10,841 nt of DNA from SG8-41 sp035259205. GTDB lineage: Bacteria; Pseudomonadota; Gammaproteobacteria; Burkholderiales; SG8-41. The stretch spans positions 1 to 10,841 of the forward strand of contig DATFWO010000279.1 of NCBI GenBank assembly GCA_035259205.1, written 5' to 3'. This document shows positions 10,708-10,841 of the stretch, piece after piece. Position numbers and translations under genes: made by a program. How positions within the stretch are numbered: the stretch's first letter is position 1; each line of letters opens with the position of its first letter. Below the pieces are notes generated by a model. It did not search any database, was not told the DNA's origin, and saw nothing but the letters and a program-made list of their open reading frames with translations.

Positions 10708-10762
10708 ATAATTGATTCTTATGAAGTATATATCCCACTGCCATTGAACCTTGGTCCAATCA
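10708..10762 (-). promoter_or_regulatory. Copy B of operator-promoter module, upstream of the envelope operon
   Basis: The plus-strand palindrome at 10741-10762 has left arm CCATTGAACC, centre TT and right arm GGTCCAATCA. Seven of 10 arm positions are complementary, and 17 of 22 are identical to copy A at 8512-8533. TTGATT at 10712-10717 lies exactly as far from the palindrome core as in copy A, with 30 nt between TTGATT and ACCTTGG in both. On the minus strand the adjacent AT-rich stretch gives AATTAT as a possible -10. TATACT (minus strand, 10730-10725) is a second -10 candidate in this copy only, so the exact start site is uncertain. The leader from here to the ATG is short (about 20-30 nt). 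Confidence 0.6.
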
Positions 10763-10841
10763 CCGATGGCGGCGCCGGGCCGTTGGCCGAAGGCAGGGCT
10801 GTTCCCCCAGAGAGGGAAGGGGCCCCTTCTACCGCTCAGGG
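10763..10841. other. Right-edge non-coding flank with GC-rich palindrome
   Basis: No gene can be supported here. The most visible element is a 14-bp perfect palindrome, GAAGGGGCCCCTTC, at 10816-10829, preceded by TTCCC and GGGAA arms (10802-10806 and 10814-10818). It could be part of a dispersed intergenic repeat or the stem of a terminator for a gene beyond the edge, but there is no T-tract. A short plus-strand frame opens at 10766 and runs off the edge. It is proline- and glycine-rich and unsupported. Confidence 0.3.

Noticed and set aside
10766..10841. A plus-strand gene start at 10766 running off the right edge.
   Set aside because: Only 25 codons are visible, with no ribosome binding site, a composition dominated by Pro/Gly/Lys from a GC palindrome, and overlap with a likely regulatory flank.

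Overview
The window is GC-rich chromosomal DNA that most resembles a betaproteobacterium, probably Burkholderiales. The evidence is an orphan Bug-family (TctC-like) periplasmic binding protein next to small catabolic enzymes, and long hybrid kinase and HD-GYP signalling genes. The lineage is inferred from gene families only. I see no tRNA, rRNA, CRISPR array, insertion sequence or phage gene.

Left part (1-3089), a small catabolic cluster. On the minus strand a Bug solute-binding protein (721-1737) is followed by an HpcH/HpaI-family aldolase (1-665) that runs off the left edge. Their 55-bp gap holds a four-copy heptamer tandem repeat just upstream of the aldolase ribosome binding site. An amidase-signature hydrolase (1800-3089) is transcribed divergently from a 62-bp shared intergenic region. 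A plausible theme is capture of a carboxylate or amide compound, hydrolysis, and aldol cleavage. The substrate cannot be read from sequence.

Middle (3090-8551), a phosphorelay and c-di-GMP module on the minus strand. A 1,315-residue hybrid histidine kinase (4450-8397) has the order dCache-HAMP-PAS-HisKA-HATPase-REC-REC-HPt plus a helical tail. A REC-HD-GYP response regulator (3137-4291) follows it and ends at a good intrinsic terminator (3091-3114). The likely flow is periplasmic signal, kinase, internal REC, HPt, HD-GYP receiver, then c-di-GMP hydrolysis.

Right part (8552-10841), a two-gene envelope operon of unknown function, also on the minus strand. A predicted outer-membrane beta-barrel protein (9756-10685) is followed after 7 bp by a polytopic inner-membrane protein (8552-9748).

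The main observation is that the two right-hand transcription units start from matching control regions. Each has a 22-bp imperfect palindrome centred on ACCTTGGT (plus strand), followed toward the gene at exactly the same spacing by an AT-rich element containing TTGATT. In addition, the kinase and the outer-membrane protein share an N-terminal block (SPAAxVRALRL), encoded by 33-nt segments that differ almost only at synonymous sites. This suggests that one leader was copied to the other, and that the sensor/c-di-GMP module and the envelope pair answer to the same DNA-binding regulator, which is not in the window.
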